Assembly: GCA_051530055.1 (NCBI GenBank)
Contig: CM121341.1
Span: 10,912,001 to 10,976,000 of the forward strand
Source of the DNA: Neoechinorhynchus agilis
Taxonomy: Eukaryota; Acanthocephala
DNA length: 64,000 nucleotides
Direction: 5' to 3'
The notes beneath the pieces are model-generated. The model was not told where the DNA came from. It saw only the letters and a program-made list of their open reading frames with translations, and did not search any database. Positions 1 through 11,146 of this stretch are shown in pieces. Position 1 is the first letter of the stretch. Every line of letters starts with the position of its first letter. The translations under genes were made by a program, and so were the position numbers.

Positions 1-602
1 AAAGTGTGAGTTATTAATGCTCAATTGAAAAGGTACGCAATTACGGTAATTTTTCTAAATGAGGAAATCATCTAATCTCCTCGCTGTTTTTTCTGCCTTC
101 TAAATTCGAAACATTTCAACCGTTCCGAGCCTTTTCGTGCGCTGCGATTTGTTGAGTTCGCTTTGGATTTAAGCGCTTGGTTTCTCTTTTGGTTGTCTTC
201 GGGTCAAGTATTCTGCTGTGTTCCATTATAATCTTCAATATGCCACTAGGTATTCACTAGCGTTTTTTGTTTGTTCTTTACTCCTTTATGGTGTTAACTT
301 GTCATTTGGTAAACATTCGTTTCAGAGCTACTTTCTTGCAGGTATTCTAGCTCAGTGTATATATTATTCAAGGTAAAAAATTATAGTACCCTCGCATAGC
401 GTTAAGAAGGACGCCTATAACTCTAGATACGGTTTCGCTTCCTGTCACCTCAACTAAATTGGTTAGATGGAGCTCGAGCATTTCGACTGCTTAAAGTGGG
501 TAGTTATAAATGTTCAATTAAAAATGTAATCAATCCTACAATTTTTTCATGGAACTACGGTAATATTTTGAAATGAGGAAATCATCTAATCTCCTTGTTG
601 GT
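1..602 (+). mobile_element. LTR-type repeat blocks, fragmentary fossil
   Basis: Two overlapping copies of one repeat lie here. Bases 1-226 match 19222-19494, where the same block is joined to a Ty3/gypsy pol segment. Bases 399-470 match 16869-16940, just beyond the end of the gypsy fossil at 14-16.9 kb. Bases 471-602 repeat the first part of the block again. The placement next to gypsy pol on both occasions suggests these are pieces of the terminal repeat or leader of that family. This is inferred from sharing and position; no complete terminal repeat with duplicated target site was seen. Confidence 0.5.
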
Positions 603-851
603 TTTTGGTTTGTAAAAAATTATAGTATCCTCGCATTTCTTTCTAAGGCAAGTTAATGTCAAAGTTTTTTCATCATATAACAATGATATAAAGAAGCAGT
701 ATGGCGATACCGGCCTTAAGCATGTTAACCAACCAGTGGTTACGGAAATTAAGCTATATAGTACCAAGGAAGGACTAACATTCTTGAAAACGTGTGGGGA
801 TGAAGATCTTTTTCAATGGTGATGATTGCTTGCCTTCAATATTGAGAGAAT

Positions 852-3598
852 TTATATTTTAAAAAGCTCATCTTTTAAACAAAGAAGCAATGTGGGTTTA
901 AGATCAGCCCCAATGAAGGTCTGTATACCACCAGCGAAACCAATGTATTGATTGGTTAGAGCGGTGGATGGGTCTAATATGAAACCTCTATAATCCGAAG
1001 ATAAAATATATGGCAATGAGCCTGCTTCTTGGAAACACAAAATATCAATTGGTTCCTTTATTAACGTGTTCAAAAGATTAGAGGGTAGCATGTGAACCCT
1101 AGACGCATTATAGGTGAGAAATGAAAAACTGGGAATGCTATTCATCAGGTCCGAAATTCCTGCTCCTCTTAGGAGTCGCATTCCTGTCAGAAGGAGAGTG
1201 TTCCCTCTTTGTCTTACTGAGAAGTGGGGACGCGGATTGGATCAATTCTAACATATTCTGTAGGGGGGACCGAGACTGACCCGTTTCCTGATTAGTGTTG
1301 CAGAATGCGTTGAGAATTTCAATAATCCATTTAATGATTTTTTAACATTTCGTTTTCCTCCATTACATCAACATCAGCAGGAGGGTAATTTTGCATCAAA
1401 GGTTGTATTGACGTTGGGGGGAATACTAATCTGCTGATCTACCGAACCCGAATATTTGGGGTGACCGCATTGTGGTTGTGTGGGGATTTGGGTTCCGGTA
1501 CTATTTTTATAGTGAAAGTGTTCGGCGTAGACTTTCGCTGGAGGACTATAGATTGAATAGGGGTCTCTTGTATGCCTCCTCAAAGTAATTCCTAGCTGCG
1601 GCGCACGATTTTGAGAAAGCGGGGTGAGAACCAAATCAGTTGGCGCATTTCACTTTTGAGTTGTTAGTACAATCCTGCTTCAAATGAGGGCCAGCACAAA
1701 TTAAACATCGGGGCTCATAACCACAAGAAGAGGCTTTGTGACCCCATCGACCGCATTTCTGACAGATAATCAGGTTGAAATCGTATAAAGAGGGTCGAAT
1801 CAATGAAAAGGTAACCCAATGAGAAAACAATCCTAGACCCGACCCACTTAATCGTTCAGCAACATTGATTGGCGCAGAACAAAGTATCGCGTATGACTGT
1901 GAGTTCGGGAATTTGGACAAGTATTTTATCCCTTTAAAGTGGTATGTCTTTTCTGTGTGCGAAATCCTCTTTTGAAAGATCTGTGGGTGGATTAAACATT
2001 AAAAAAGTGACTGTTCTAGATTTGTCTGTTACTTTTATTTTAAACTCATGCAGCGTGTTAACAAACATTTCTTTGCCATAATATGGAAAAAAAGAAAGTT
2101 GAAGCAAATTTCCTATTAAATGGTTTTTTATGTTGTATTTGATATTATTTCCGAGTCCTTTGGGGTTCATATATTTCTGGAAAAAGGTTTTAGATAGGGA
2201 CGAAGGGGTGTGGATTCCCATGTCTTCTTTTGCAACTTTAATCATATAGTCCTTACGAATGGGGCGGTCTAAACTTTTGGGAATGACAGCTGAGAGGTGG
2301 AAAAGCTTTGAGGGAGTAGAAATGTTGGCACAATCACTCAAAACTTCACTGCGGTTTCCTTTGGAGGTATCCAAAAATTTACGGCAGGATAAGGCGTGTG
2401 TTGAACGGAAAATAACTTATTTATTGTTTGTCGGGCTGGAAATATCCGGTAAGGGAGAGGTGATTTTAGTGAAAGAAAGCGTTTGGAGATGTAGGCGGAG
2501 GCAGTGTCACGAAGGCGAAAGCTAACTTTTAGAAGGCGTGGACGAGAGTCAGCTGGATTTTTTGATGGGATGCGGTGAGCAGATACAGGTGCCCAAAGGT
2601 TGTTATAAGGGAAGAGCGTACGGGTAATTTCATTGAGATGTAGCAGATTGTGTTTCAACGCATTGAAACGGCTAGAAATTGGACATTCAGTAACTTCAGG
2701 AAATTCAGAAATACCGGAGATGAAGAGATCGTGGTGTTGGGCGGAGCCAGGGAGAAGGCCGGATGTGTTAGGAACAACCCTCGATTTGTTAGGCGGACGA
2801 TTTTGTGGTGCGCGAGAAGATTTCGGCGAGGGAGGTGTTATCTCCGGTAAAATCTGCTGAGAGGGAGGCTGAAGGGTAGACGTGGTTGAGAAGCAAGCGT
2901 AGTCTTGAAAGGACGGAAGTCGACAAGCGGAATAAGAAGGAGCTGCGCGAAGGGTGGATGTGAGGGAGGTAATATGAGTCTGAACCGGAGGTTTGATAAT
3001 CGGGATTGAGTTAGGTCTAGGGTCCAGAGACGATTTATCATTTCCGGATGTGGACGGCATGTTTGGGTTGTCACAAAATAGTTGCTTGGCCATGTACGGA
3101 AACAGGTCACGCTCTTTGTCATTAATTAGATGTGAAATTAACATGCTGCTGGGAGCTGGTAAGGGATCGTTGACAATTGTTTGGTTGTGTTTTGTAGATA
3201 TACTCAGTTGAGTGGGGAAGTGTTATGACGGGTGAAACGGGAGGAAAGAGATCGGGGTGGTGGAATGATTCTGGTGATGGGCCGTTGTTGGGTATCAGAT
3301 CGGGAGAAATCTGTGTGATGGCTTCTGTTGTGATGTTCAAAGGCATGGTAGAAGTTGATGTTTCGAGGTTAGCGTCGATCGCGGTCGAACGTGCCCTGTT
3401 GATAACTCCGAAAGGCATTCCAAACGGTATTCGATCTGGTGCAAATTTGATCAGCAGCTTGGCGCAGCTGAACCCACTTATAAAGAACGGGCACGGATCT
3501 GGGATGTGCGTTGGGGCGATGAGGGTTGTTATCGAGCACCCTTGGCACGAGCAGGTGATTCTCTTAGAAGCTGGGTTACGGGACTTTTTACCAGCCAT
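852..3598 (-). mobile_element. LINE fragment: ORF1 with CCHC knuckles and start of the endonuclease
   Basis: Reading on the minus strand, a proline/serine-rich ORF1-like protein begins with ATG at 3598 and runs, with several frame changes, to about 1370. Its distal part (1636-1920) has a zinc-knuckle pair of the form CQKCGRWGHKASSC followed by CLICAGPHLKQDC, typical of LINE ORF1 proteins. Downstream (852-1181) is the first part of an APE-type endonuclease: SFLTYNASRVH, then DILCFQEAGS, which carries the QE of the catalytic motif. The reverse transcriptase is missing, so the 3' half was lost, and the LTR-type blocks at 1-602 now occupy that side. The frame changes show a decayed copy. Confidence 0.7.
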
Positions 3599-3733
3599 GA
3601 AGGTGAGCGCGGCGATGAAGATTTAATTGTATCGCCAATTGTTTTCGACTTTTGAGGACGTTCACGCGAGAGAGGATGGTGACGAGAGAGATGGAGCGTT
3701 TAAGCATTTGGTTTTTTCGTTGGAAATCTAATA

Positions 3734-4170
3734 ATGTATTCAGAGGAAAATTCCAGTAATCCTGGAAAGTCAGTTCATACCGTGATAAAAGAGATTATCC
3801 AATACTTTACCTACGATGCCCGGTCTACCAACATATTAATCACTTTTGATATCACAAAAGCCTGTGATAACGTCGGATTGGACTGTTTAGTTTTTCCTAT
3901 AACATCATCGCTCGGGTTAACAACAATCTGAGGTCCAAGCGCTTTTATTTCCAAGATGATTTACAAAAGTGCTTTTTCTACCCAACTATAGGCGCCCCTG
4001 AAAGATCACCGCTTTCACCTATCCTCTTTGTCATGGTAACACAGTTTATTGTGCAGAATTGAATACTTCGCCCTTGTTTGACTTTGTATGCGGATGATCT
4101 CACTGTAGTGGTAAAGGAATCAAACTACGATGCTGCAATAGCGACATTAGATTCTTTTTGTACCTTCTTT
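3734..4170 (+). mobile_element. LINE reverse-transcriptase fragment
   Basis: A short stretch of LINE RT: GKSVHTVIKEIIQYF, then STNILITFDITKACDNV (RT motif A with the first catalytic Asp), then further frames giving GAPERSPLSP (motif B) and LYADDLTVVVK (the YADD box) near 4085-4115. It closely resembles the RT of the LINE at 11.1-13.9 kb (GKSVHTAIAQIIDNLF, STNILISFDISKA), so both belong to one family. The fragment is broken by frame changes and both ends are truncated. Confidence 0.7.
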
Positions 4171-4257
4171 ACATGAATCTGTTAAACGAATGGGCCAATT
4201 TATTCTCAAATCTAAATCACATAGGGCAAAAGGAAAGTTAGAGATATCCTCGCCAAG

Positions 4258-4440
4258 TATATTTTTAAATCTGGTATACGAAATCGTTCGTCGGCATTAT
4301 TTGACAAAGCAACTGGGTACAAGATTCATGAATAATAAGGACATTGATTTCTCCAGTGTGCTCCTGGAAACATGTGCAAGATCGATTGCAACTAATGAAG
4401 ATCTTTGTCAATTGGTTTAATCTTTAATGAATCTAAATGT
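4258..4440 (+). repeat. Dispersed repeat, copy 1 (inverse copy at 17386-17870)
   Basis: The segment from TACGAAATCGTTCG through the sequence around 4290-4372 to TTTAATGAATCTAAATG recurs on the opposite strand at 17386-17870. The second copy carries about 230 extra bases in the middle. Family unknown; no coding signature was recognised apart from a short shared reading frame. Confidence 0.6.
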
Positions 4441-4449
4441 TGTAAAAAT

Positions 4450-4900
4450 TGATTGTCCCATAATATGTTGACAAAAAGGTGATTTTATTGGTAAAAAATA
4501 TACACAACGTATATAATATTTCCACCTCAACGTGGGTCTTCTTCAGATATAAAAATTAGATGTGGAGAATTTATGTAATCCTCATTTTGAGGATATAATC
4601 AGGCTGGTTGCCTTCCATTGTTTCGTTATTTTTAATATAGACCGCTTCAGTTATGATACGAGTGTATCGGTCGTCGCTACGGCCCAATATTTTTGTGTCA
4701 TTAAAATCGATTGAGTGTCCTGTGTTATCTACATGATTCACTATCGCAGAATTTTTATCTTGCCTCCTCAATGCGTATTTGTGCTCATAAGTTTTGCGAG
4801 CAACATTATCCGTTTGTCCGTATAGGACCTGTTGCAGTCTGTGCATGGTATGCTATAAGCCACGCCATGTGGTGGGTCACCCTTCGCAGAACTTATGAAA
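4450..4900 (-). mobile_element. Penelope-like element 3' fragment (GIY-YIG C-terminal part)
   Basis: The minus strand encodes the C-terminal part of a PLE GIY-YIG endonuclease: ARKTYEHKYALRRQDK, SAIVNHVDNTGHSIDF, and TRIITEAVYIKNNETMEGN. These match the usual 'EH', 'H..DF' and 'EA..I' landmarks of the family. The CxxC-YIGQT part is present in a neighbouring frame (CTDCNRSY). Past the stop comes a 3' tail with the hammerhead-like module at 4510-4551 and an AATAAA signal near 4487. The RT is absent, so this is a 5'-truncated copy. Confidence 0.75.
4510..4551 (-). ncRNA. Hammerhead-ribozyme-like module (copy A)
   Basis: Minus strand: arm UAUAU, then CUGAAGA, one extra A, a weak hairpin, GAAAUAUU, then arm AUAUA. 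The two arms pair perfectly over 5 bp, although they are A/U only. The internal helix II is degraded (only CAC/GUG just before GAAA). The predicted cleavage point follows plus-strand position 4515 on the minus strand. It lies at the 3' end of a PLE fragment, where hammerheads are known in this element class. Confidence 0.5.
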
Positions 4901-5224
4901 GCATCGAGGGTCTTTTGTTGTTTGGTGTAAGTTATTGCTTTAATTCCTTTTAGTCAATACGCATTCACTATTTTTGAGTTCAAATTTTTGTGCCATTTTT
5001 CATTTACATAAGGGATGTTTATTTATCGTTTTTCCTCATACGATCTCTGTGTTGATCTTCTATTCCAGTAACTCTTGCCTTGAACGCAGCGTGTAATTTG
5101 TTTCTGAGGATGTCCACTATTTTTAAAAAGATTTTTTTAAAATTAAGCTCGAATTTACCAAGAATATTACCCAGAGATCAAAGAAGAGCGTCAATATAAA
5201 TCTCGACCGATTGGAAGACTGGTT

Positions 5225-5880
5225 TCAGCCAAATTGAGCGTTGGGGATATTCGTGGAGCGGTGCGCATTCTGTCGTCTGATGAATCTTTCTGTCATGACA
5301 TCCCTGAAACTCTAATTTTATTACAAGAGAGACATCCACGCACGGACGGAAATATCGCCTTGCCTTTTAACTCAACAACTCCGCCGGATACGAATACTTT
5401 GACCTCTATTGATGAGATGAAACGGAGCATTTCCTCCTTTTCTAACGGATCCGGGCATGATTTAGATGGTCTACGTCCTCAACACCTAAAGGACTTGATG
5501 TCCTTTACAGCCAGAACTGGAGCTATCTCTCTCGAAAATTCACTTATCAAACTTATCGATCGATTCACAATGGGCGGTCTCAGTAAAGTTTGTCAGCAGC
5601 CCTTTTTCTCAGCTTCCTTGTGTGCTTTATCGAAAAACGATGGAGGTGTTCGACCCATTGCAATAGGCTGTGCACTTCGTAGACTTGCAGCTAAAGTTCT
5701 ATGTAAACGATTCACAGACAAGATAGGCGCACAACTACGACCTGTACAACTTGGTTGTTGTACTTCGTGTGGTGCCGAAGCGATCGTTCATGCTCTTCGT
5801 AATTATATTGAAAATTCGACCTCGCCAAGTGTTGTGCTTAAACTCGACTTCAAAAACGCTTTCACAGGAAATGAACGGAG
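5225..5880 (+). mobile_element. R2-like LINE: N-terminal half of the reverse transcriptase
   Basis: An open frame of about 215 codons reads AKLSVGDIRGAVRILSSDES, ISSFSNGSGHDLDGLRPQHL, GGVRPIAIGCALRRLAAKVL and VVLKLDFKNAF. These are the thumb-side and finger motifs of a LINE RT; 'GPDGLRPQHL' and 'GGVRPIAIG' type strings are common in long single-ORF LINEs with a C-terminal endonuclease. The frame runs directly into a repeat tail at 5880, so the palm domain and everything after motif A were deleted. The 57.6-58.7 kb fragment looks like the C-terminal end of a related element. Confidence 0.7.
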
Positions 5881-6115
5881 GAAAGGCCGACCTCACAAGC
5901 TCTCCAACAAACAGTTACCGCCCATCCGCACCCGACCGGATATTCCCATCCGAGCGGACTTCCTCTGAGTGGATCTTCCCACTCTACCAAAACAGTAATA
6001 TACTCAATAATCAACATCCGCATTCTTTGAAGAACTATGAACTCGAGCGCTTATGAGGACCCAAAGGTACATGGGTCCTATTCCTTGTATTTTAACAAAT
6101 AAACGTTTTATTATT
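5880..6115 (+). repeat. 3'-tail repeat family T, copy 1
   Basis: This tail contains GGATATTCCCATCC, then TGAACTCGAGCGCTTATGAG, a hairpin AGGACCC/GGGTCCT near 6057-6082, and ATAAACGTTTTATTATT. Related tails occur at 34400-34735, 38020-38085, 53100-53300 and, inverted, 60720-60905. The hairpin followed by a polyadenylation-type signal suggests the 3' end of a retroelement or of non-autonomous derivatives that share its tail. Confidence 0.6.
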
Positions 6116-6165
6116 ATATCCGTGCGCCATATTTTTACAAAATAAAATGCAGATCTCACGGTTCC

Positions 6166-7570
6166 GTGTCTAATAACTCAATGAGCTGCTCGCCGAAAAT
6201 CTTCGCTGCTATTAGCGAAGTGATTAAATTTTTATTTTTTTCAAAATTAAAATTTACAAAACTAGATTTTGATGATCTTCTTCATATTAATATAGTGAAG
6301 GAAGTCTTTTTACCGAAAACCAAGGGTATTATTTCAAAACCGGCTCATATTAGAGTAATTTCAATTCAGAATCCTATAATCTCTTGCATAGAAAGAGTCG
6401 TAAATAGACTTTTATACAGGTTTTTGGAAACTAAGAAGCTTATTCCTTCTTACTTCCATGGTTTTATCAAAGGTAAAGGCGTTAACACTTTACTTGATAC
6501 CCTTAACTGTATGAACAATATTAAATTTGTTCAAAAAATTCTTATTCAGCTTGACCTGAACAAAGCATTTGATGCTTTGGATAGAACCTTTTTATACAAA
6601 GCTCTTGAGGAGCTAAAAATTCCTATGAATCTTATATATAAAATTAATTCCTTACTTGAATCAAAGTCCTTTTATTATGAGGTGGATCCCTCAAAAACCA
6701 AATTCTTTTCCCGTTTGGGGGTCCCCCAAGGCTCTCCACTATCCCCTACTCTTTTCCTTATCTGCCTTATTTTTATCTTTAAGAAATTGAAACTACCCAG
6801 GGGTATCTTTCCTCTTATATATGCAGACGATATCTTTCTCTTCTGCAAGGCCAGGTCTTGTCCCTCTCTTTTATGCAACATTCAAGCAGCTCTGAGTACC
6901 CTTAGCTCAGAGTTGAAATTGGCTAATCTAGCCATCAATGCCAATAAAACCTTTTTTATCCCCATCACTAACTCGCTCTCGTCTAGGAAAGTTTTAATCA
7001 ATAATTTAATTAAATACCACAATTTTAACTCCTCCAACATTTAGAAATTTACCAGGGTTCTAGGAATCTACTTCCCCTCCAAGACATTTAGATTTTTAAT
7101 TAATTCTTCGATTAATAATACCTTTCTAAAAATCAAATGTGTTCTGAATAGAGCCAAACATCTTGATTTGAATTTTAACATTATATTTCCCGTCCTAAAA
7201 ACTCTCATAGGAGGTTCTATCTGTTTTTTCGGGAGAGGTCGCCCTCCCGAACTTAGTTTCGCCTTCTTCTTTAGATGTTTTAATAAGCTTCATAAACTTT
7301 TATCAAATTATAATCTTATTCATGAGCCTCTTTTATCTTTCCTCTCACGCTTATTTTTGGGAAAAATCTTTTTCTCTTCATTTTCTGATAAAGGTAAGTT
7401 CTTTATATCTAATGAACAAGTATTCTACTTTCCCTCTCCTTCTAACCCCAACTTCAGCGCACAATGCTCCCACACAATTCGATTGGAATTCAATGATGCA
7501 CACACTTTTTTTACAATGAGCAATTTCTTAATGGATAAGGATAGGAAAAGGTTAATGGCAAGAAAGTAAT
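6166..7570 (+). mobile_element. LINE reverse transcriptase, C-terminal two thirds
   Basis: The first open frame (6166-7041) carries a well-preserved RT: KEVFLPKTKG, RVISIQNPIISCIERVVN, ILIQLDLNKAFDALDR (motif A), GVPQGSPLSPTLFL (motif B) and IYADDIFLFC (YADD). A second frame (7168-7566) continues into the C-terminal region with FFGRGRPPEL, matching YSRGRAPEQ in the LINE at 13.7 kb. This shared motif groups the copies at 3.7, 6.2 and 11-14 kb in one clade. Endonuclease and ORF1 are missing, so the copy is 5'-truncated with few breaks. Confidence 0.8.
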
Positions 7571-7749
7571 ACTACCAGGATAAAAGATTAATCTGGTCTT
7601 TTGGTCCTCCGAGGTGGTCTGAGATCGACCTAATACCTGAGGTTCAATAGAGCAGACGAAGGACCAACGATAACTTCTAGACTAACGAAAAACCCTAATT
7701 GTTATCTTACTAGTTGCATGGTCGTGTTAAATAAATAAAATAAGTTGCG

Positions 7750-9540
7750 GTGGAGGGTGGCGAACGGCCACAAAATGTTCTGAGAATTCCCGTGCCTCAG
7801 AAAATTCGGAGTCAACTTCTCAAGAATCAAAATAGTAAACATTTCGTGGAGGTGCCTTTTAAAAGATGGCACAACACGATAAAAATCGAAGCAAATCCAA
7901 TACAACTCAGAGAAGAGCTACACAGACGTTATCTGGCGCCGTGGCTCAAATCGTTTAAGGATGATATCCATCGCATTTCATCTATCTGCTATTTCGGAGG
8001 AATATTGAAAATCAGGTTTATAGCAGCGGATTTTATGAAGGCTTATCCGACTTTCATAAAGAAAAACTGCAACCTTGCAGGTGTGACAATTTCGAACACA
8101 AGTTATGAATCAACCTTTATCGTTTCTGGGCTCTCTCCAGATATTGATGATGCAGATAAGATAGCGTTCGAGGAAAAATTCGGAGTCAAATTGCTCTTTT
8201 TCCTCAAGTCATCAAGAACGGGGAAGTTTATTCCCAAAGCTATTGTAAAAGCTGCGGTCGAACGGAGGGACGCACTATGCACTGAGCGATCCTTCTTCCA
8301 ATCCATGGAGGTTAAATTTACTTCGAATGAGATTTCGCGTTACGGCGACTATTACTTTCCTCGGTGCAGTTTGTGTCAATGTTGGGGACATTGGGAGCAG
8401 AGGAGCCCGTCCAAGGTCACGCGATGCGCTTTTTGTGGCCAAGATCACCACAGTACCAAATGTGACAAAAAGAAAAGGCACTGCTCAAACTGCGATCGAG
8501 ATGGACATTATGCGTTCTCGAAGAATTGTGAAGCATTTAAGGAGTATGTTGTGTGGGCGAGACTGCTTGGATCCAAGGGAAATAATTCATCCGACACTCG
8601 AGTTGCCCAGAATAGTTGGAATACGACAAAGGACAAACCCATACCATAAAAACATACCCAAGGCAACAACCGGGTACATCCATAGATGTTAATAATCTAC
8701 GAACGACCTATGATGACACCTCGGAAAAAAGTTTGCTGATTTCTCCGCTAAAATCCTCGACATGGTCGATCTACGAATTACCGTGGCCATTCAGGGTCTT
8801 GAGAGGAGACTGTCTACCCAGTTAAACGGTCTCATCGAAACTCTCTCGACAAAATTCAAAGATATTCAGATTGCGAAAGGGGTAGCTCCAGCACAAAATC
8901 TCATAAAGGGTAGGTCTCAGTGGAATTGAGAATTGCGCAGTGGAACGCAGGCGGGCTTCTGGGCATTGCTGGACTTTTGTCTGATGCACAGAGAAGTGAT
9001 ATTACTTTTATCCAGGAAACTAAGTCGCTGTACTCTCTTAACAACCTCCCGAATAGTTTTAATATTTTATCTAGTGAATACTCTTTATTTTGTACAAAAC
9101 CCCTTTTAAACTACTCTCAATGCTTATTATCCATTTTTAAAACGTGCCTCAAACCAACCCTAATTTCCGAGTTTACTTCCCCAGATTTGTCTTACGCTTT
9201 ATTTTCAATACGTTTCTTGGGGAGGATATTGCTCTTAGGTAATTTCTATATTAAACCTAGGAAAATACACCTCACTCATAATAAAGATCTTATAAAAAAT
9301 GTTTTAGCGTCCGGAATTGATTTTTGCTTCGGAGATTTCAACGACCCTTCTCACAGATGGATAAAGGCCATTTTACGTTCGGATGATACCCATGACCTTA
9401 TTGTCCCTGCGGATCCCACGTTTACCGACGACAGGTCTCATTCTTTTCTAGACTTTTCTTGCTCGAAGTAACTCATTCGTTAAACCCAAACTGATTTCTC
9501 AATCATCAATTTTCCGTATTGCTGGACACGATATCTTAGT
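7750..9540 (+). mobile_element. LINE copy: ORF1 (CCHC) and endonuclease, RT missing
   Basis: Bases 7750-8646 form one open frame of about 299 codons lacking a good ATG, so the true start lies upstream or was lost. Its C-terminal third holds three knuckle-like groups: CSLCQCWGH, CAFCGQDHHSTKC and CSNCDRDGHYAFSKNC, typical of LINE ORF1. At 8920-9468 a second frame carries an APE-type endonuclease: MELRIAQWNAGG, DITFIQETKS (the QET motif), CFGDFNDPSHRW (GDFN) and a SFLDF motif at the end. It stops near 9540 before the RT and is replaced by unrelated sequence. The spacing of about 270 bp between the frames is normal for a two-ORF LINE. Confidence 0.8.
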
Positions 9541-9733
9541 GTGAGAATTGGGACGGAATATTCTTTTGCGCCGTAAATTTAAATTTAGTACACTTAACAT
9601 CAACATCTTTAACGCTGCCATAAATTTTGCTTTGACTTTTGGCGCTATTGATCAGCACATACTCAAATTGCGACTATGCTTTATTTTAGAAAAAATTATG
9701 AAACTATCACGCCTATCGATTACTGTATTACGT

Positions 9734-10225
9734 TCAATTTCCACTCTCGCTCGACCGTCCTTGTCTATTGCGTCTTCTACTGTGGTGCTTTTTTCGTCTT
9801 GGTTTCTCGTCATTATTTTCATTGAAGCGATTTGCGCTCCGATCGCAGTAGTCGTTAACGTATTTTGTAATAATATCGGCATTTTTATTACCTTCCGCCG
9901 TACCGAGTATTCTAGAATTGTGAGCAACTTCAAGGAGATAATGCATGCAAAGTTCCTCATTTTTCAAAAGATCGACGAATATACCCTTATAAAACTGCAA
10001 ACAAAGTCCAATGAGACTGGAATTCACGAACCCATTGAAGACTCTTGGCGCAAAATTGTTTTGTTGATTCTCTTGGATTTTGTAATTAAATTGTGGCATC
10101 GCTTGAAATGAATATTGTTGATCACAAGGATGGAAGTATGATCTCGGATGAGTAAGGGCTTCCGGCATCGTAACGTTTGTCATTGAAGGCGGATATAGCA
10201 CCAAATAAGGATTACGAAAATGCAT
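9734..10225 (-). CDS. Open frame of unknown function, basic C terminus
   Basis: A 163-residue minus-strand frame starts at ATG 10225. It is Pro/Asn/Gln-rich at the N terminus, has a middle section that looks helical (GLCLQFYKGIFVDLLKNEEL), and ends in a strongly basic tail (DEKPRRKKHHSRRRNRQGRS). I recognise no family. A plus-strand frame of 187 codons overlaps it and has less natural composition. It sits between LINE pieces and has no introns or poly-A evidence. It could be a host exon, part of an unrecognised ORF1, or chance. Confidence 0.3.
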   Translation of the reverse strand: MHFRNPYLVLYPPSMTNVTMPEALTHPRSYFHPCDQQYSFQAMPQFNYKIQENQQNNFAPRVFNGFVNSSLIGLCLQFYKGIFVDLLKNEELCMHYLLEVAHNSRILGTAEGNKNADIITKYVNDYCDRSANRFNENNDEKPRRKKHHSRRRNRQGRSSESGN

Positions 10226-10229
10226 CGGC

Positions 10230-11130
10230 GAGAGATTGTGAGTCTAAGAACCCATCAACCGGGGAAATAGGCGGAACATAAACAAATAATTAGAGCGTAA
10301 CATTGAAATGTTTTGTAAACAACTCGATTTGCTTTCCGGCAAATTACGGTATTTATCAGCAAATGTCCGTATTCGAGTGAACCCAAAGAATTAGTTGGCC
10401 TTTCTAAAGCGCTGTTTTAATTAAAAAAGCAAAAGATATGTGCATGGGATTGGCTTCAGTATTTTTCACGAGAAATAAAGTTAATTTCAAATCCCAGTAG
10501 TCTACGAGATTTTTAACTAGCAAATTCTATAACCGATTTAAATCGGATTTCATCAAAACTTAAACTTTGGTCACTACGTTGCGTCCTAACGAATTGGATT
10601 TTAGACGTCGAAACGTTGCTAATAAAATTTATAATTGCAATAGCTTGATTACTTAGTCACGAAAATTGACATTGAACTGAATCCTGCGAGATCACTCTGC
10701 ACCTGTTACATCTTCTAGGAAGCTCTATTTTTGACTCAAATGTGAAAAAAGAGATTGCCAATCTTCAACTGCAAGTTTCGGTGCTGTGTGAACGAACTAA
10801 TGAATTATCCTAACACGAGGCTCTGCTTCTGATGCATACATAAGATTTATTTGAAGGAAGACATTGGATGATTAACCGACATAATTTATGTGTAGGAATA
10901 ATTATAATTCGATAGTAATAAAGTTATATCATCGCTGTCCATTTAAGCGCTTGTTTCCAGGAGTAAGGGAGTTTGCCCAGAGCCTCTAGGAAAGTGATAA
11001 TGTACTTTAATCGTTATTCGGGGGTCTTCTTCTAGAGTAAAAAACTAGGCCCGAGATTGCCCAAGAGTTCCAAATCCTTTTGGTATCATGAGAGCAGAGT
11101 CTAAGTTTAAAAGCTCTTCTAGAAATCCAT
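10230..11130. other. Gap with no recognisable gene
   Basis: A/T-rich sequence without a convincing reading frame. Around 10600-10632 there is a tail-like string (GACGTCGAAACGTTGC followed by AATAAAA) reminiscent of PLE 3' ends, too degraded to assign. Confidence 0.4.
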
Positions 11131-11146
11131 ATCCACTAATTGGCCA

